Source: an uncultured Lachnospiraceae bacterium
GTDB lineage: Bacteria > Bacillota > Clostridia > Lachnospirales > Lachnospiraceae
Length of the DNA stretch: 54,170 bases
Assembly (NCBI GenBank): GCA_910577675.1
Contig: CAJTOR010000021.1
Location: forward strand, 1-54,170
Reading direction: 5' to 3'
Shown piece after piece: positions 15,701 through 22,951 of the stretch. The position numbers were made by a program, and so were the translations under genes. The notes beneath the pieces are model-generated. The model worked only from the letters and a program-made list of their open reading frames with translations, was not told the DNA's origin and ran no database searches. Within the stretch, counting starts at the first letter, position 1, and each line of letters begins with the position of its first letter.

Positions 15701-17109
15701 ATTGTGGGAGGTTACTGAAAGAGGTTTCTTCCCAGTTGACAAAATCCATTGACCACCGAAAGAAACTGGAGGTGGGAGTGCAGCAGATGGAGGAGGAACT
15801 TCAGGATTTGAAGGAAAAAATTGGAAAAAACAAAAATAATCTTGAGGGGATAAAAAGGATTAGATCGGACAGGGCGGAGCAGTTATTTAAAAGTCTTTGT
15901 TTGCAGGAGCCGGAATTATGTACAAAGTATCCAAAGGTTAGTGAGGTTCCGGATCATGTATTTATCTGTGAGGCGAGCCAAATAGGTGAGCAGTATAAAG
16001 AGCACCTTGGGGTGTTGATTCATAAGCTGGAGGAAAATTACAGGAAGCTGGCAAAAAAGCAGGAGCTGGAAAAGGATGTTTTGGATGGGGAGGGTAAAAT
16101 CCAGGTACTTAACCAGCAAATTCAGGAAGAAACTGTTTGGCTTACGAAGAAAGTAGCGGAATGTGAAGCGAAAGAGAGGGAAATCAATGATTTATTGCAG
16201 CAGTTGGGAAGGGATTCGAGGGAAAGCGTAAAAGAAAATATCCGGGAGCTGGAAGAGGAGAGGAAGAAACTGGAAAATATTCTTAATACGACAAAGGAAG
16301 AATACGGGAAATCAAAAACACAAAAGGATGGTCTTACGGCATCGATTGAAATGCTGCAAAAACAGCTTGCCGACGCGGGCGAGGTGGCGGATATAAAAGA
16401 GGAAACTGTGGAGGAGAGAAATCGGAGGTGGCAGCAGGAGAAAAAAGAACTGGGAAGGCAGCGCGATATCAGGAAAACTGCTGTTTTTACAAACAGGGAT
16501 ATACTGGGTAAATTAAGGGATAAGCAGGAAGAAATTCTGGCTGTGGAAAAGAAATATAGCTGGATAAAGGCGCTGTCCGATACGGCGAATGGAAAGGTGA
16601 ACGGGAAGGCGAAAATGGAGCTTGAAGCATATATCCAGATGGCGTATTTTGACCGTATCCTAAGGCGTGCAAACCTGCGTCTTTTGACAATGAGCAGCGG
16701 ACAGTATGAGTTAGAGCGCGAAACACAGACCGAAAATTATGTGAGTAAAACGGGGCTGGAGCTTTGTGTAATTGACCATTACAACGCGACAAAGCGCAGC
16801 GTAAAAACACTTTCCGGAGGTGAATCGTTTGAGGCTTCCCTGTCCTTGGCGCTGGGGCTTTCGGATGAGATTCAGTCCTGTGCGGGCGGGGTACAGATTG
16901 AATCCATGTTTGTTGACGAGGGTTTTGGTTCCCTGGATGAGGAAGCATTAAACCAGGCAATTAAAGCGCTGGCGGGTCTGACAGAAGGAAACCGCCTGAT
17001 CGGGGTGATCTCCCATGTTTCGGAACTGAAAGAGCGGATTGAGCGCAAGATTATTGTGACAAAGAGCTGTGGCAGGGAGGGGGTGGTGAGCAGGGTGGAA
17101 ATTGAGTAG
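12733..17109 (+). CDS. sbcC: Exonuclease subunit SbcC (Rad50-type ATPase), unusually long
   Basis: SbcC is the SMC-like ATPase partner of SbcD. Walker A (GETGAGKT) is at residues 35-42 and a Q-loop lies in the QFTQIVMIAQGDF stretch. The zinc hook CPVC begins at residue 680, the ABC signature LSGGES lies near 1360, and Walker B (MFVDEGFGSLDEE) begins near 1392. The two arms between head and hook are Lys/Glu/Gln-rich coiled coils. At 1458 residues it is several hundred residues longer than the about 1,050 of E. coli SbcC, mostly in the arms, yet the hook stays near the middle. The reading frame is intact throughout. The gene is followed at 17150 by a strong dyad. Confidence 0.95.
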   Translation: MKPVKLIISAFGPYAGTTEIDFESLGSEGLYLITGETGAGKTMIFDAVTFALYGEASGGIRKAEMFRSKYAKEEVPTRIEFTFDYRGSRYLVKRNLDYQCQKKRGTGWKTEKANAELNFPGDKEPVTGYSEVTRAVTELIGLDREQFTQIVMIAQGDFQKLLFANTKERAKIFRQIFKTGLYQTLQEKLSKAEIEQKNEYNELKRSIEQYIGSIVCTQNTPTAIKMQQLCENRMDGRVGEGVELLNQLCMEEENALAGLESQIGMLDGKIDEENRLIGIVQKIRQQRQELSEKQSLLEQITPKFEMDFASYQSAELEAEKAGQIILEISKQQEKLPRFDALMRAREEHYTQGREIGQKKEQIQGLESQRAGLEALLKEDYRMLKELEGEGEKKERLENEREKVKQLADDLEQKTLAWKQETERQEEAERSQKEEEKLAGQLENEVGQKKEEILLLKDKDAALSLAGELSGKLVVQEEVLHKAKKEFQEKQEQLQQTAAELDGFCRQENILCEEETKRKAELEHLQNVSGIEAEWWHKTEAAEKQFLEFEEQRDNLDALRRSAEEAKKAYGRAQEQAEQNRRQQDLWQTEWEGLKDADTRRLQLVQDEKILKDKEEDCKKLLDEIDQFETYQKNLCAAQEEYRVAAAWKEEIGKQYRLTEQCFFNAQAGLIARSLEEGKACPVCGSTHHPDLARVPDMAPSKEEVEQQKEQFSEAERKVERLSAKAGNWCDRLAEQKQAVIELAGGIFWEDGKQDVVRGYCGTDGEINLTVLREKLLQIEEKNRAEEGSISLQIENVRKEQERKTQLDGLLKEGRDKKEEWDKLLQQKSQAYAAVRGKLEEGCRRWERMIFQFSQSGFAGNTGDAASVADYLKQQLNIYKEELARVQADKKRQEILLAEAGRAEEEKRKIQVRISEGKESCAELTGRKETLKKQILNELGKAEELCGEIAVYLAQEGKYFAVSNWEEMKENISRPVAENGSLQLAFSAMEDCGRLLKEVSSQLTKSIDHRKKLEVGVQQMEEELQDLKEKIGKNKNNLEGIKRIRSDRAEQLFKSLCLQEPELCTKYPKVSEVPDHVFICEASQIGEQYKEHLGVLIHKLEENYRKLAKKQELEKDVLDGEGKIQVLNQQIQEETVWLTKKVAECEAKEREINDLLQQLGRDSRESVKENIRELEEERKKLENILNTTKEEYGKSKTQKDGLTASIEMLQKQLADAGEVADIKEETVEERNRRWQQEKKELGRQRDIRKTAVFTNRDILGKLRDKQEEILAVEKKYSWIKALSDTANGKVNGKAKMELEAYIQMAYFDRILRRANLRLLTMSSGQYELERETQTENYVSKTGLELCVIDHYNATKRSVKTLSGGESFEASLSLALGLSDEIQSCAGGVQIESMFVDEGFGSLDEEALNQAIKALAGLTEGNRLIGVISHVSELKERIERKIIVTKSCGREGVVSRVEIE

Positions 17110-17149
17110 AAGGAAATAGAAAATACTTTCTTTTATGGGAAATTTATGG

Positions 17150-17195
17150 TATACTGGACACGATATACTGAGTGGATGGTATTGTGTCCAGTATA
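17150..17195. terminator. 16-bp inverted repeat between sbcC and the HEPN cassette
   Basis: TATACTGGACACGATA (17150-17165) pairs with TATTGTGTCCAGTATA (17180-17195) along 16 bp with a single G-U pair and a 14-base loop, followed by TTTTA. It can end the sbcC transcript. Because it lies 35 bases upstream of the HEPN gene and includes a TATACT hexamer, it could also be an operator or promoter for that cassette. Confidence 0.65.
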
Positions 17196-17229
17196 TTTTA
17201 TCCGGATATTTTTGAGGGGGAATTACAAC

Positions 17230-17694
17230 ATGCCACTAATGAAACCTGTTAATTTCTTAGAAACAATGGAGCGAATGTATATAGATTCAAGAATTTTATA
17301 CGATAAAGGGGAATATTATAATTGCTGTTATTTATGTGGCTATATCCTGGAATGTGCGCTGAAATATATTTTGCAGGAACATGCAGTCAAACAGGATGGG
17401 ACTTCATATACAGTGAATGATTTGAAAGATTTCAGGCATAATACTTCTAAACTAAATCAACAGTTAAATGATTGGCTTTCGATGACAGCGGGTATTTCCT
17501 CTATGTACCGTTTAGATTGCAATAACGAATGTCCTTATATTTTTGTTGGAAGAGAGGGCTACCCACATTGGGATCCGGCTTACCGGTATGGGGATCATAC
17601 TAAATGGTATGAGAGGGAATATTGTAAAAAATATATGCAGGAAAGTGAATTTATTTTTAGATTTGTGGCAGGAATTGTGGTAGGAGGTAATTAG
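17230..17694 (+). CDS. HEPN-like domain protein, first gene of a putative conflict/defence cassette
   Basis: The start at 17230 has GAGGGGG 9 bases upstream. The 154-residue product opens with a helical segment (ETMERMYIDSRILYDKGEYY) followed by CYLCGYILECALKYIL. This matches the 'A..L...G.Y..A..L.GYA.E..LKA.l' pattern of HEPN domains, and then comes DLKDFRHNTSKLNQQL, resembling the HEPN third helix. A canonical RxxxxH RNase motif is not evident; RYGDH (R-x3-H) near residue 120 is the nearest candidate. It lies two bases upstream of the 899-residue ATPase gene, whose Shine-Dalgarno is inside its last codons, so the two are translationally coupled. The domain call is by eye. Confidence 0.65.
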   Translation: MPLMKPVNFLETMERMYIDSRILYDKGEYYNCCYLCGYILECALKYILQEHAVKQDGTSYTVNDLKDFRHNTSKLNQQLNDWLSMTAGISSMYRLDCNNECPYIFVGREGYPHWDPAYRYGDHTKWYEREYCKKYMQESEFIFRFVAGIVVGGN

Positions 17695-17696
17695 AT

Positions 17697-20396
17697 ATGA
17701 TACATAATAATGAAGTGTTAGGCAAAACAATTGATGTTATAAGTAAATTTACTGATTTATATATCGATGCAATGTTCTATATTGTCCAGAATGTATATGG
17801 AAAGATTATTGTGTATGTTGATTCTAAAGAAGAGGATATAGTAATCAATCTGAAAAAACATTTGGCGGATGCAATTGATGTTTGGCTTAGAACATGTGAG
17901 CGGTATGAAGATAATTATTTTGCAAGGATTGAGATTGAAGAGTGGAAGAAAGAAAATACACCCATTAAGAACAGGATTTGGGTATTTGAAAAATATATTA
18001 CTAATGTATATTGGGATGCGAAAAGGAAGAGAAAGAAAAAATGTCCGTTGCATAGTAAACTTGTAAGTTTTTATTCTTTTAAGGGCGGGGTGGGCAGAAC
18101 GACCACCATGATGATGGCGGCAATCGGAGTTGCAAAAAGAGGCAAGAAGGTGGTAGTATTAGATTTTGACCTGGAAGCACCTGGAGTTTCAAGTTTTTTT
18201 CCGGAGGAAACATTATCCCAGTACGGAATATTGGATTTTTTTGTTGAATACAATGCTTATCCGGAGGGGATTAATATTGATGAATACCTTTATCCTGTAG
18301 GAGAGTACTGTCACGTAAACCAGTATGGTGGAGAGATTTATATTTTGCCCGCTGTTGGAATGGCAGCAAGGAATGATATTGAATCTTACCGCAAAAATCT
18401 TATGAGGTTTGATATGGATGTGCCTGCTTACGACGGGGAAAAAACGCCAATTGATACATTGCTATCTAAAATTGATGCTTTTTTAGAACCGGATTATATT
18501 TTTATTGATACAAGATCCGGTATCCACCAGATTGGCGGGGTTACATTAACCAGGTATTCTGATCTTGCTGTGCTGTTTTTTTATGGGAGTAAACAGAATA
18601 TTGAAGGGATGAGGATGACACTCCCTATTTTAAAAACCAGTGGTACCGAATTTTTATTGGTGAACAGCAAAGTTCCAGTAAATGAAACTTTAGCCCAGTT
18701 GGAAAAGAAAATGTATGTGGAGGGTTCTTACAGTGTTTTATGTTCATGTGATAAAAGGTACTATGATAATGAAATTCTTATAGAAGATGAAACGGCAGAA
18801 CATTATCCGGTTCATATAACATATAATGCGGGATTGGAAGTGGTTTCGTCGGTTGACCAGCTGCGGAGGGGATATGACGAGCAGGAAACCGAATATACAA
18901 GTATTGTGAATGTAATCGAAGATATATTACAGGATGGCTTGATAGATGTTTCCACAGTGGAGAATGCCCCAGAATCAAAAGAGATTGCACTGGCATTTTC
19001 AGATATTATGGGGGGACTAGAAACAGCGGCAGCGGAGGATGAATTTGCGACGGAAAAGGATTTGGAGAATAATTTCTATCCGTTAAAAGGCTATACTTTT
19101 ATTTTTGATCAGAGAAAATTTTTAATTCTGGGTCAGAAAGGAGTTGGAAAAACTGCACTGTTTAGTGCGCTGAAAAATAACGGATATGCGAAAGCGCTTG
19201 CTAGATATCTAAATGTAAATATAGAACAATATGAACATACAGAATGGATAGTGGGAACTTCACAGGCAACAAATTATACTGATATTTTTGGCTGTTTGGA
19301 TAGTGAAGAACAAATCAGGGGATTTTTATATTACGAAACACTGAGAATTCTACTGGAGAACGATGGTGAGTTGAAGGATATTATATATGAAAGTCCGATG
19401 GTGGATTTGTTTAGTAATCCGTTAGGTGTTGGACAATATAAGCTTTTAACGGGGGATGTTGCATATCAGTTAAAAAAAATATTGGAGAAGGTAAACAGGG
19501 AATACGGCAAAAAAAATATAGTGGTTACAATTATTTATGATGCGCTGGATCGCATTGTGGCTTCAAAGGACAGGAAAGCGTTTGTCAGTGCATTAATTAA
19601 TATGTGGTATACAAATGAGAATACATTGCAAAATATTCGTAGCAAGATTTTTTTGCGGAAAGATATTTATGACAGGGAAGTCAATGTACCTGATAAAGTT
19701 AAATTAAAGAATTATTCTGTTACGATAGCGTGGGAGTATGACCAACTGTTTGGAATGATTTGGAAACGTTCTATAAGCGTATCGCAATCAATGAGGCATC
19801 TGTATGAAAAAGTTGTGAAAAAACAGGTGAGCGAAGTTTCTGGATTGGGATATATTCCTACGGTGAATGAAGAGGAAAACAGGGATTTGTTATCTGTGCT
19901 GATTGGTATGAAGATGGGAAGTGGCAATAAAGCATCCACTTATAACTGGTTTAAAAACAGATTGGCTGATACACAGGGAGCGATTGTACCCAGAAGCATG
20001 ATTGACATTTTTGCAAAAGCGGCAAGAAAGGAAATGGATCTTCAAAGGGAAGGGAAACCTTCTCCGTTCAAAAGTATAATCCGTCCACGATGTTTTGAAG
20101 ATGTACTGCCGGAGGTGTCTGAAAAAAGGGTAATTGACTTAAAGGAAGAGTTTATTGAATATGCGAAATTCTTTGACAGCCTCAAGGATACTGTGCAGAG
20201 ATCACCTGTTGATGAAAAGGTGCTTAACGATGCTTTGCGCCACAGTGGTTTTCAGAATCCAAAGGAAGAAATACTAAATCTGATTAACATAGGTGTTTTA
20301 AAACAATATCAGAGAAAAATAACAGATTCTGTCCGCTATCACTTTCCGGATATCTATTTGCGGGGATTGGGTTTACAGCGGTCTGGCATGAGATAA
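17697..20396 (+). CDS. KGGVGR-type ParA/MinD-like ATPase fused to a second P-loop NTPase domain
   Basis: The 899-residue protein has an N-terminal uncharacterised region (about 1-120). Next is a SIMIBI-class ATPase with the variant deviant Walker A KGGVGRTT at 129-136, then VVLDFDLEAPGVSSFF and the DTRSG-type Walker B region (IFIDTRSGIHQ). A second domain has a classical Walker A GQKGVGKT (479-486) and a Walker B-like VVTIIYDALDRI near 606-617. The C-terminus (last 90 residues, with RYHFPDIYLRGLG) looks like a winged helix. Similar KGGVGR ATPases occur in bacterial conflict loci. The pairing with a HEPN protein suggests sensing plus effector roles, but this is inference. AGGAGG for this gene lies at 17682-17687. 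The base composition is visibly AT-richer than sbcC. Confidence 0.75.
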   Translation: MIHNNEVLGKTIDVISKFTDLYIDAMFYIVQNVYGKIIVYVDSKEEDIVINLKKHLADAIDVWLRTCERYEDNYFARIEIEEWKKENTPIKNRIWVFEKYITNVYWDAKRKRKKKCPLHSKLVSFYSFKGGVGRTTTMMMAAIGVAKRGKKVVVLDFDLEAPGVSSFFPEETLSQYGILDFFVEYNAYPEGINIDEYLYPVGEYCHVNQYGGEIYILPAVGMAARNDIESYRKNLMRFDMDVPAYDGEKTPIDTLLSKIDAFLEPDYIFIDTRSGIHQIGGVTLTRYSDLAVLFFYGSKQNIEGMRMTLPILKTSGTEFLLVNSKVPVNETLAQLEKKMYVEGSYSVLCSCDKRYYDNEILIEDETAEHYPVHITYNAGLEVVSSVDQLRRGYDEQETEYTSIVNVIEDILQDGLIDVSTVENAPESKEIALAFSDIMGGLETAAAEDEFATEKDLENNFYPLKGYTFIFDQRKFLILGQKGVGKTALFSALKNNGYAKALARYLNVNIEQYEHTEWIVGTSQATNYTDIFGCLDSEEQIRGFLYYETLRILLENDGELKDIIYESPMVDLFSNPLGVGQYKLLTGDVAYQLKKILEKVNREYGKKNIVVTIIYDALDRIVASKDRKAFVSALINMWYTNENTLQNIRSKIFLRKDIYDREVNVPDKVKLKNYSVTIAWEYDQLFGMIWKRSISVSQSMRHLYEKVVKKQVSEVSGLGYIPTVNEEENRDLLSVLIGMKMGSGNKASTYNWFKNRLADTQGAIVPRSMIDIFAKAARKEMDLQREGKPSPFKSIIRPRCFEDVLPEVSEKRVIDLKEEFIEYAKFFDSLKDTVQRSPVDEKVLNDALRHSGFQNPKEEILNLINIGVLKQYQRKITDSVRYHFPDIYLRGLGLQRSGMR

Positions 20397-20460
20397 AATC
20401 AAGGTGCACGGCAGATTACCTGGATTAAGGAAACCTTTTCTAAAAATTTCATAAATCCAC

Positions 20461-20489
20461 TTGCAAATTATAAAACGCAGAAGTATAAT
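20461..20489 (+). promoter_or_regulatory. Sigma-A promoter of the first cobW-like gene
   Basis: TTGCAA (20461-20466), a 17-base spacer, TATAAT (20484-20489). The start of transcription near 20496 would give a leader of about 160 bases. Confidence 0.7.
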
Positions 20490-20511
20490 AGCAGACAAAG
20501 TTCAATGAGGG

Positions 20512-20617
20512 AACGGACTAGGATGGATACTTTCCAATCCGCAGTCCGTTTTCGTGCGTGTGTTAGATGACCGGTTTTCTGGTTTTGTGGCTGTTGGATA
20601 CGCGTTTTTAACACGCG
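20512..20617 (+). promoter_or_regulatory. Structured leader with terminator-like hairpin upstream of cobW
   Basis: AACGGACT (20512-20519) pairs with AGTCCGTT (20543-20550), with inner GGAT/ATCC and GGA/TCC pairs, and is followed by TTCG. A second stem joins GTGTTA (20560-20565) to TAACAC (20609-20614), alternative to a short CGCG/CGCG hairpin at its 3' side. This may be an attenuator responding to metal supply. No zinc-repressor (Zur-type) box is recognised. Confidence 0.45.
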
Positions 20618-20657
20618 GCGGAAAAATTGGTGCAGTTTGAGAATGGAGGCATATACA

Positions 20658-21770
20658 ATGACAAAAATTGATATTATTTCAGGTTTTTTGGGTGCGGGTA
20701 AGACGACGCTTATCAAAAAGCTGCTTGCGGAAGCATTCGGCGGTGAGAAGCTTGTATTGATTGAAAATGAATTTGGTGAGATTGGGATCGACGGTGGATT
20801 TTTAAAGGATTCCGGGGTGCAGGTTACGGAGATGAATTCCGGATGTATCTGCTGTTCACTGGTCGGAGATTTCGGCAAGGCATTAGCCGAGGTGCTTGAA
20901 AAATTTACCCCTGACCGCATTGTGATCGAGCCGTCCGGAGTTGGGAAGCTTTCTGATGTGATTAAGGCTGTCGAGGGTGTAGATTCTGCGGATATTAAAC
21001 TTAATAGTTTTACGGCCGTGGTTGACGCGAAAAAAAGTAAGATGTACATGAAGAATTTCGGTGAATTTTTCAACAACCAGGTGGAGTATGCCGGCACTAT
21101 TATTTTGAGCCGGACAAAAGATATGAAGCAGGAGAAACTTGAGGAGTGTGTTAAGTTGCTGCGCGAGCACAATAAAACTGCCACGATCATTACGACCCCG
21201 TGGGAAGAAATTAACGGGGCGCAGATACTTGCCGCGATGGAGAAGGATAATACACTTGAAAAGGCAATGTTAGAAGAACATGAGCACGAGTGTTGTCACC
21301 ATCACGATCATGACGGGGAACACCACCATGACCACGGAGAGGACTGCACCTGCGGCTGCCACGACCATGACCATGACGGGGAGCACCATCATCACGAGGA
21401 CGAAGAACACCACCATGACCACGGAGAGGACTGCACCTGCGGCTGCCACGGCCACGATCATGACGGGGAACATCACCATCACCACCATCACGCGGATGAA
21501 GTCTTTGCAAGCTGGGGAGTGGAAACACCGCACAAGTTTACCAGGGAAGAACTTAATACTGCGTTGTCCGAACTTTCAGAGAGCGACCGCCATGGTATGA
21601 TCCTGCGTGCAAAGGGGATTGTGCCTGCCAGTGAGGGTGGATGGCTGCATTTTGACATGACCCCGGGCGAGTATGAAATCCGTGATGGTGCGGCGGATGT
21701 AACAGGGCGCATCTGTGTGATTGGAAGCAAATTAAAGAAAGAAGAAATTGCGGCGCTGTTTCTGGCATAG
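20658..21770 (+). CDS. G3E/CobW-family GTPase metallochaperone with His-rich insert
   Basis: The start at 20658 follows GGAGG at 20645-20649. The N-terminal GTPase has Walker A GFLGAGKTTLIKKL, the ENEFG segment, the metal-binding CICC (family CxCC motif) and the EPSG switch. Residues about 208-276 are an extreme His/Asp/Glu/Cys-rich region (ECCHHHDHDGEHHHDHGEDC, CTCGCH twice) that should bind zinc or other transition metals. The C-terminal CobW_C domain contains GWLHFDMTPGEY. The 370-residue protein is likely a zinc (or cobalt/nickel) delivery GTPase; the metal cannot be fixed from sequence. A second CobW-like gene follows 112 bases later. Confidence 0.9.
   Translation: MTKIDIISGFLGAGKTTLIKKLLAEAFGGEKLVLIENEFGEIGIDGGFLKDSGVQVTEMNSGCICCSLVGDFGKALAEVLEKFTPDRIVIEPSGVGKLSDVIKAVEGVDSADIKLNSFTAVVDAKKSKMYMKNFGEFFNNQVEYAGTIILSRTKDMKQEKLEECVKLLREHNKTATIITTPWEEINGAQILAAMEKDNTLEKAMLEEHEHECCHHHDHDGEHHHDHGEDCTCGCHDHDHDGEHHHHEDEEHHHDHGEDCTCGCHGHDHDGEHHHHHHHADEVFASWGVETPHKFTREELNTALSELSESDRHGMILRAKGIVPASEGGWLHFDMTPGEYEIRDGAADVTGRICVIGSKLKKEEIAALFLA
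21318..21450 (+). repeat. Internal duplication in the His-rich region of the cobW-like gene
   Basis: A 46-base block beginning GAACACCACCATGACCACGG occurs at 21318-21363 and identically at 21405-21450, a period of 87 bases (29 codons). The duplicated module encodes EHHHDHGEDCTCGCH, so it adds metal-binding residues without changing frame. Recent duplication is indicated by the base-level identity. Confidence 0.85.
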
Positions 21771-21882
21771 ACGGATTTTTGCAGCATGTGGGTCGGTTCC
21801 GTGTTTCTTTGTGGTGGAGCGGGCGAAATCTTGATGGAATGTATCCTGTCCTGTTAAGGGGCAGGAGGGATTGTGAGGGAAT

Positions 21883-22842
21883 ATGGAAGTACCGGTATAT
21901 ATTGTAAACGGTTTTTTAGAGAGCGGAAAGACCACCTTTATCCAGGAAACTTTAAAAGACCCGGATTTTTCAGGAAAAGAAAAAACATTGGTGATTGCCT
22001 GCGAGGAAGGTGAGGAAGAATATGATGAAAAGGCACTCTCAGGCTGCCGGGCAGAAGTAGTCACGGTGGAGGAGAAAGAGGAATTTACCACGGAGTACCT
22101 TAGGATGCTGAATGCCCACTATCGTCCGCAGCGCGTGATGATCGAGCTTAACGGTATGTGGAGCGTTGAGGAATTTCTTGAGCAGGAGCTGCCGGAAAAC
22201 TGGGTGATGGTACAGATTATCACACTGATCGATGCCTCAACTTACCAGAATTATCTGAACAACATGAAATCTATAATGTTAGGTCAGATCAAATTGTCCG
22301 ATACCATTATTTTTAACCGCTGTGAAAGTGGGACGGACAAGCTTGCACTGCGCCGCAGTGTAAAGGTTGTAAACCGCAAGGGGCAGATTATTTATGAGTC
22401 GGCGGATGGCGTGACGGACGATGCCGGGGAGGAAGTGCTGCCATTTGACATTGATGCACCGTTAATTGATATCTGCGATGATGATTATGGCTTGTGGTAT
22501 ATGGATGCGATGGACAACCCAAAGAAATATAACGGCAAGAAGGTGCGCTTTCGCGCGATGGTATACCGCACGGAAAAACTTCCTAAGCGCAGTTTCGTTC
22601 CGGGGCGCTTTGCGATGACCTGCTGCGTGGACGATGTGGCATTTATCGGTTTTTTGTGCAAGGTGGGGGAAAATGTGGGTTCCATCCCGTTCGAGGCGCT
22701 GAAAAACCGCAGCTATATTTATGTGACTGCCGAAATCAGGGTGGAATTTTACAAGGAATACCGCGGCAAGGGACCTGTTCTGTATGCGACTCTTATTGAG
22801 CCAGCGCCAGAGCCGGAGGATAAGCTGGTTTATTTTAATTAA
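21883..22842 (+). CDS. CobW-like P-loop protein fused to a DUF1980/TIGR03943-like C-terminal domain
   Basis: The N-terminal half has a CobW-type Walker A, NGFLESGKTTF (residues 9-19), but lacks the CxCC motif and His-rich region of its upstream neighbour. The C-terminal part (about residues 215-319) contains KYNGKKVRFRAMVYRTEKLP and then RFAMTCCVDDVAFIGFLCKV. That is the pattern of the YcgQ/TIGR03943 C-terminal (DUF1980) domain. In Bacillus a CobW-family gene and YcgQ/YcgR-type proteins are linked with zinc metabolism; here both kinds of domain sit in one chain. The start at 21883 follows GAGGGA. A role in metal handling together with the gene at 20658 is inferred. Confidence 0.75.
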   Translation: MEVPVYIVNGFLESGKTTFIQETLKDPDFSGKEKTLVIACEEGEEEYDEKALSGCRAEVVTVEEKEEFTTEYLRMLNAHYRPQRVMIELNGMWSVEEFLEQELPENWVMVQIITLIDASTYQNYLNNMKSIMLGQIKLSDTIIFNRCESGTDKLALRRSVKVVNRKGQIIYESADGVTDDAGEEVLPFDIDAPLIDICDDDYGLWYMDAMDNPKKYNGKKVRFRAMVYRTEKLPKRSFVPGRFAMTCCVDDVAFIGFLCKVGENVGSIPFEALKNRSYIYVTAEIRVEFYKEYRGKGPVLYATLIEPAPEPEDKLVYFN

Positions 22843-22863
22843 CTGTAAAATTAAAATCCGTCC

Positions 22864-22892
22864 TTGACGAACCGGAAGATTTCTTTTATAAT
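22864..22892 (+). promoter_or_regulatory. Sigma-A promoter of the yicC-remA-rpoZ group
   Basis: TTGACG (22864-22869), a 17-base spacer, TATAAT (22887-22892), 60 bases upstream of yicC. Confidence 0.75.
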
Positions 22893-22951
22893 AAATTGAA
22901 TATATTGTGCCAGCGGGGCAGGTTTTTTATAGAAGGAAAGAGTGTGTGGGC

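Noticed and set aside
20397..20460. Intrinsic terminator right after the 899-residue ATPase gene
   Set aside because: Only a 4-bp AAGG/CCTT hairpin is present before the T run; too weak to call.
20640..20660. Another R-type leader before the cobW gene (GAGAATGGAGGC)
   Set aside because: Only the ribosome-site context is similar; neither the TATTTGTG hairpin nor the pseudoknot strands are found.
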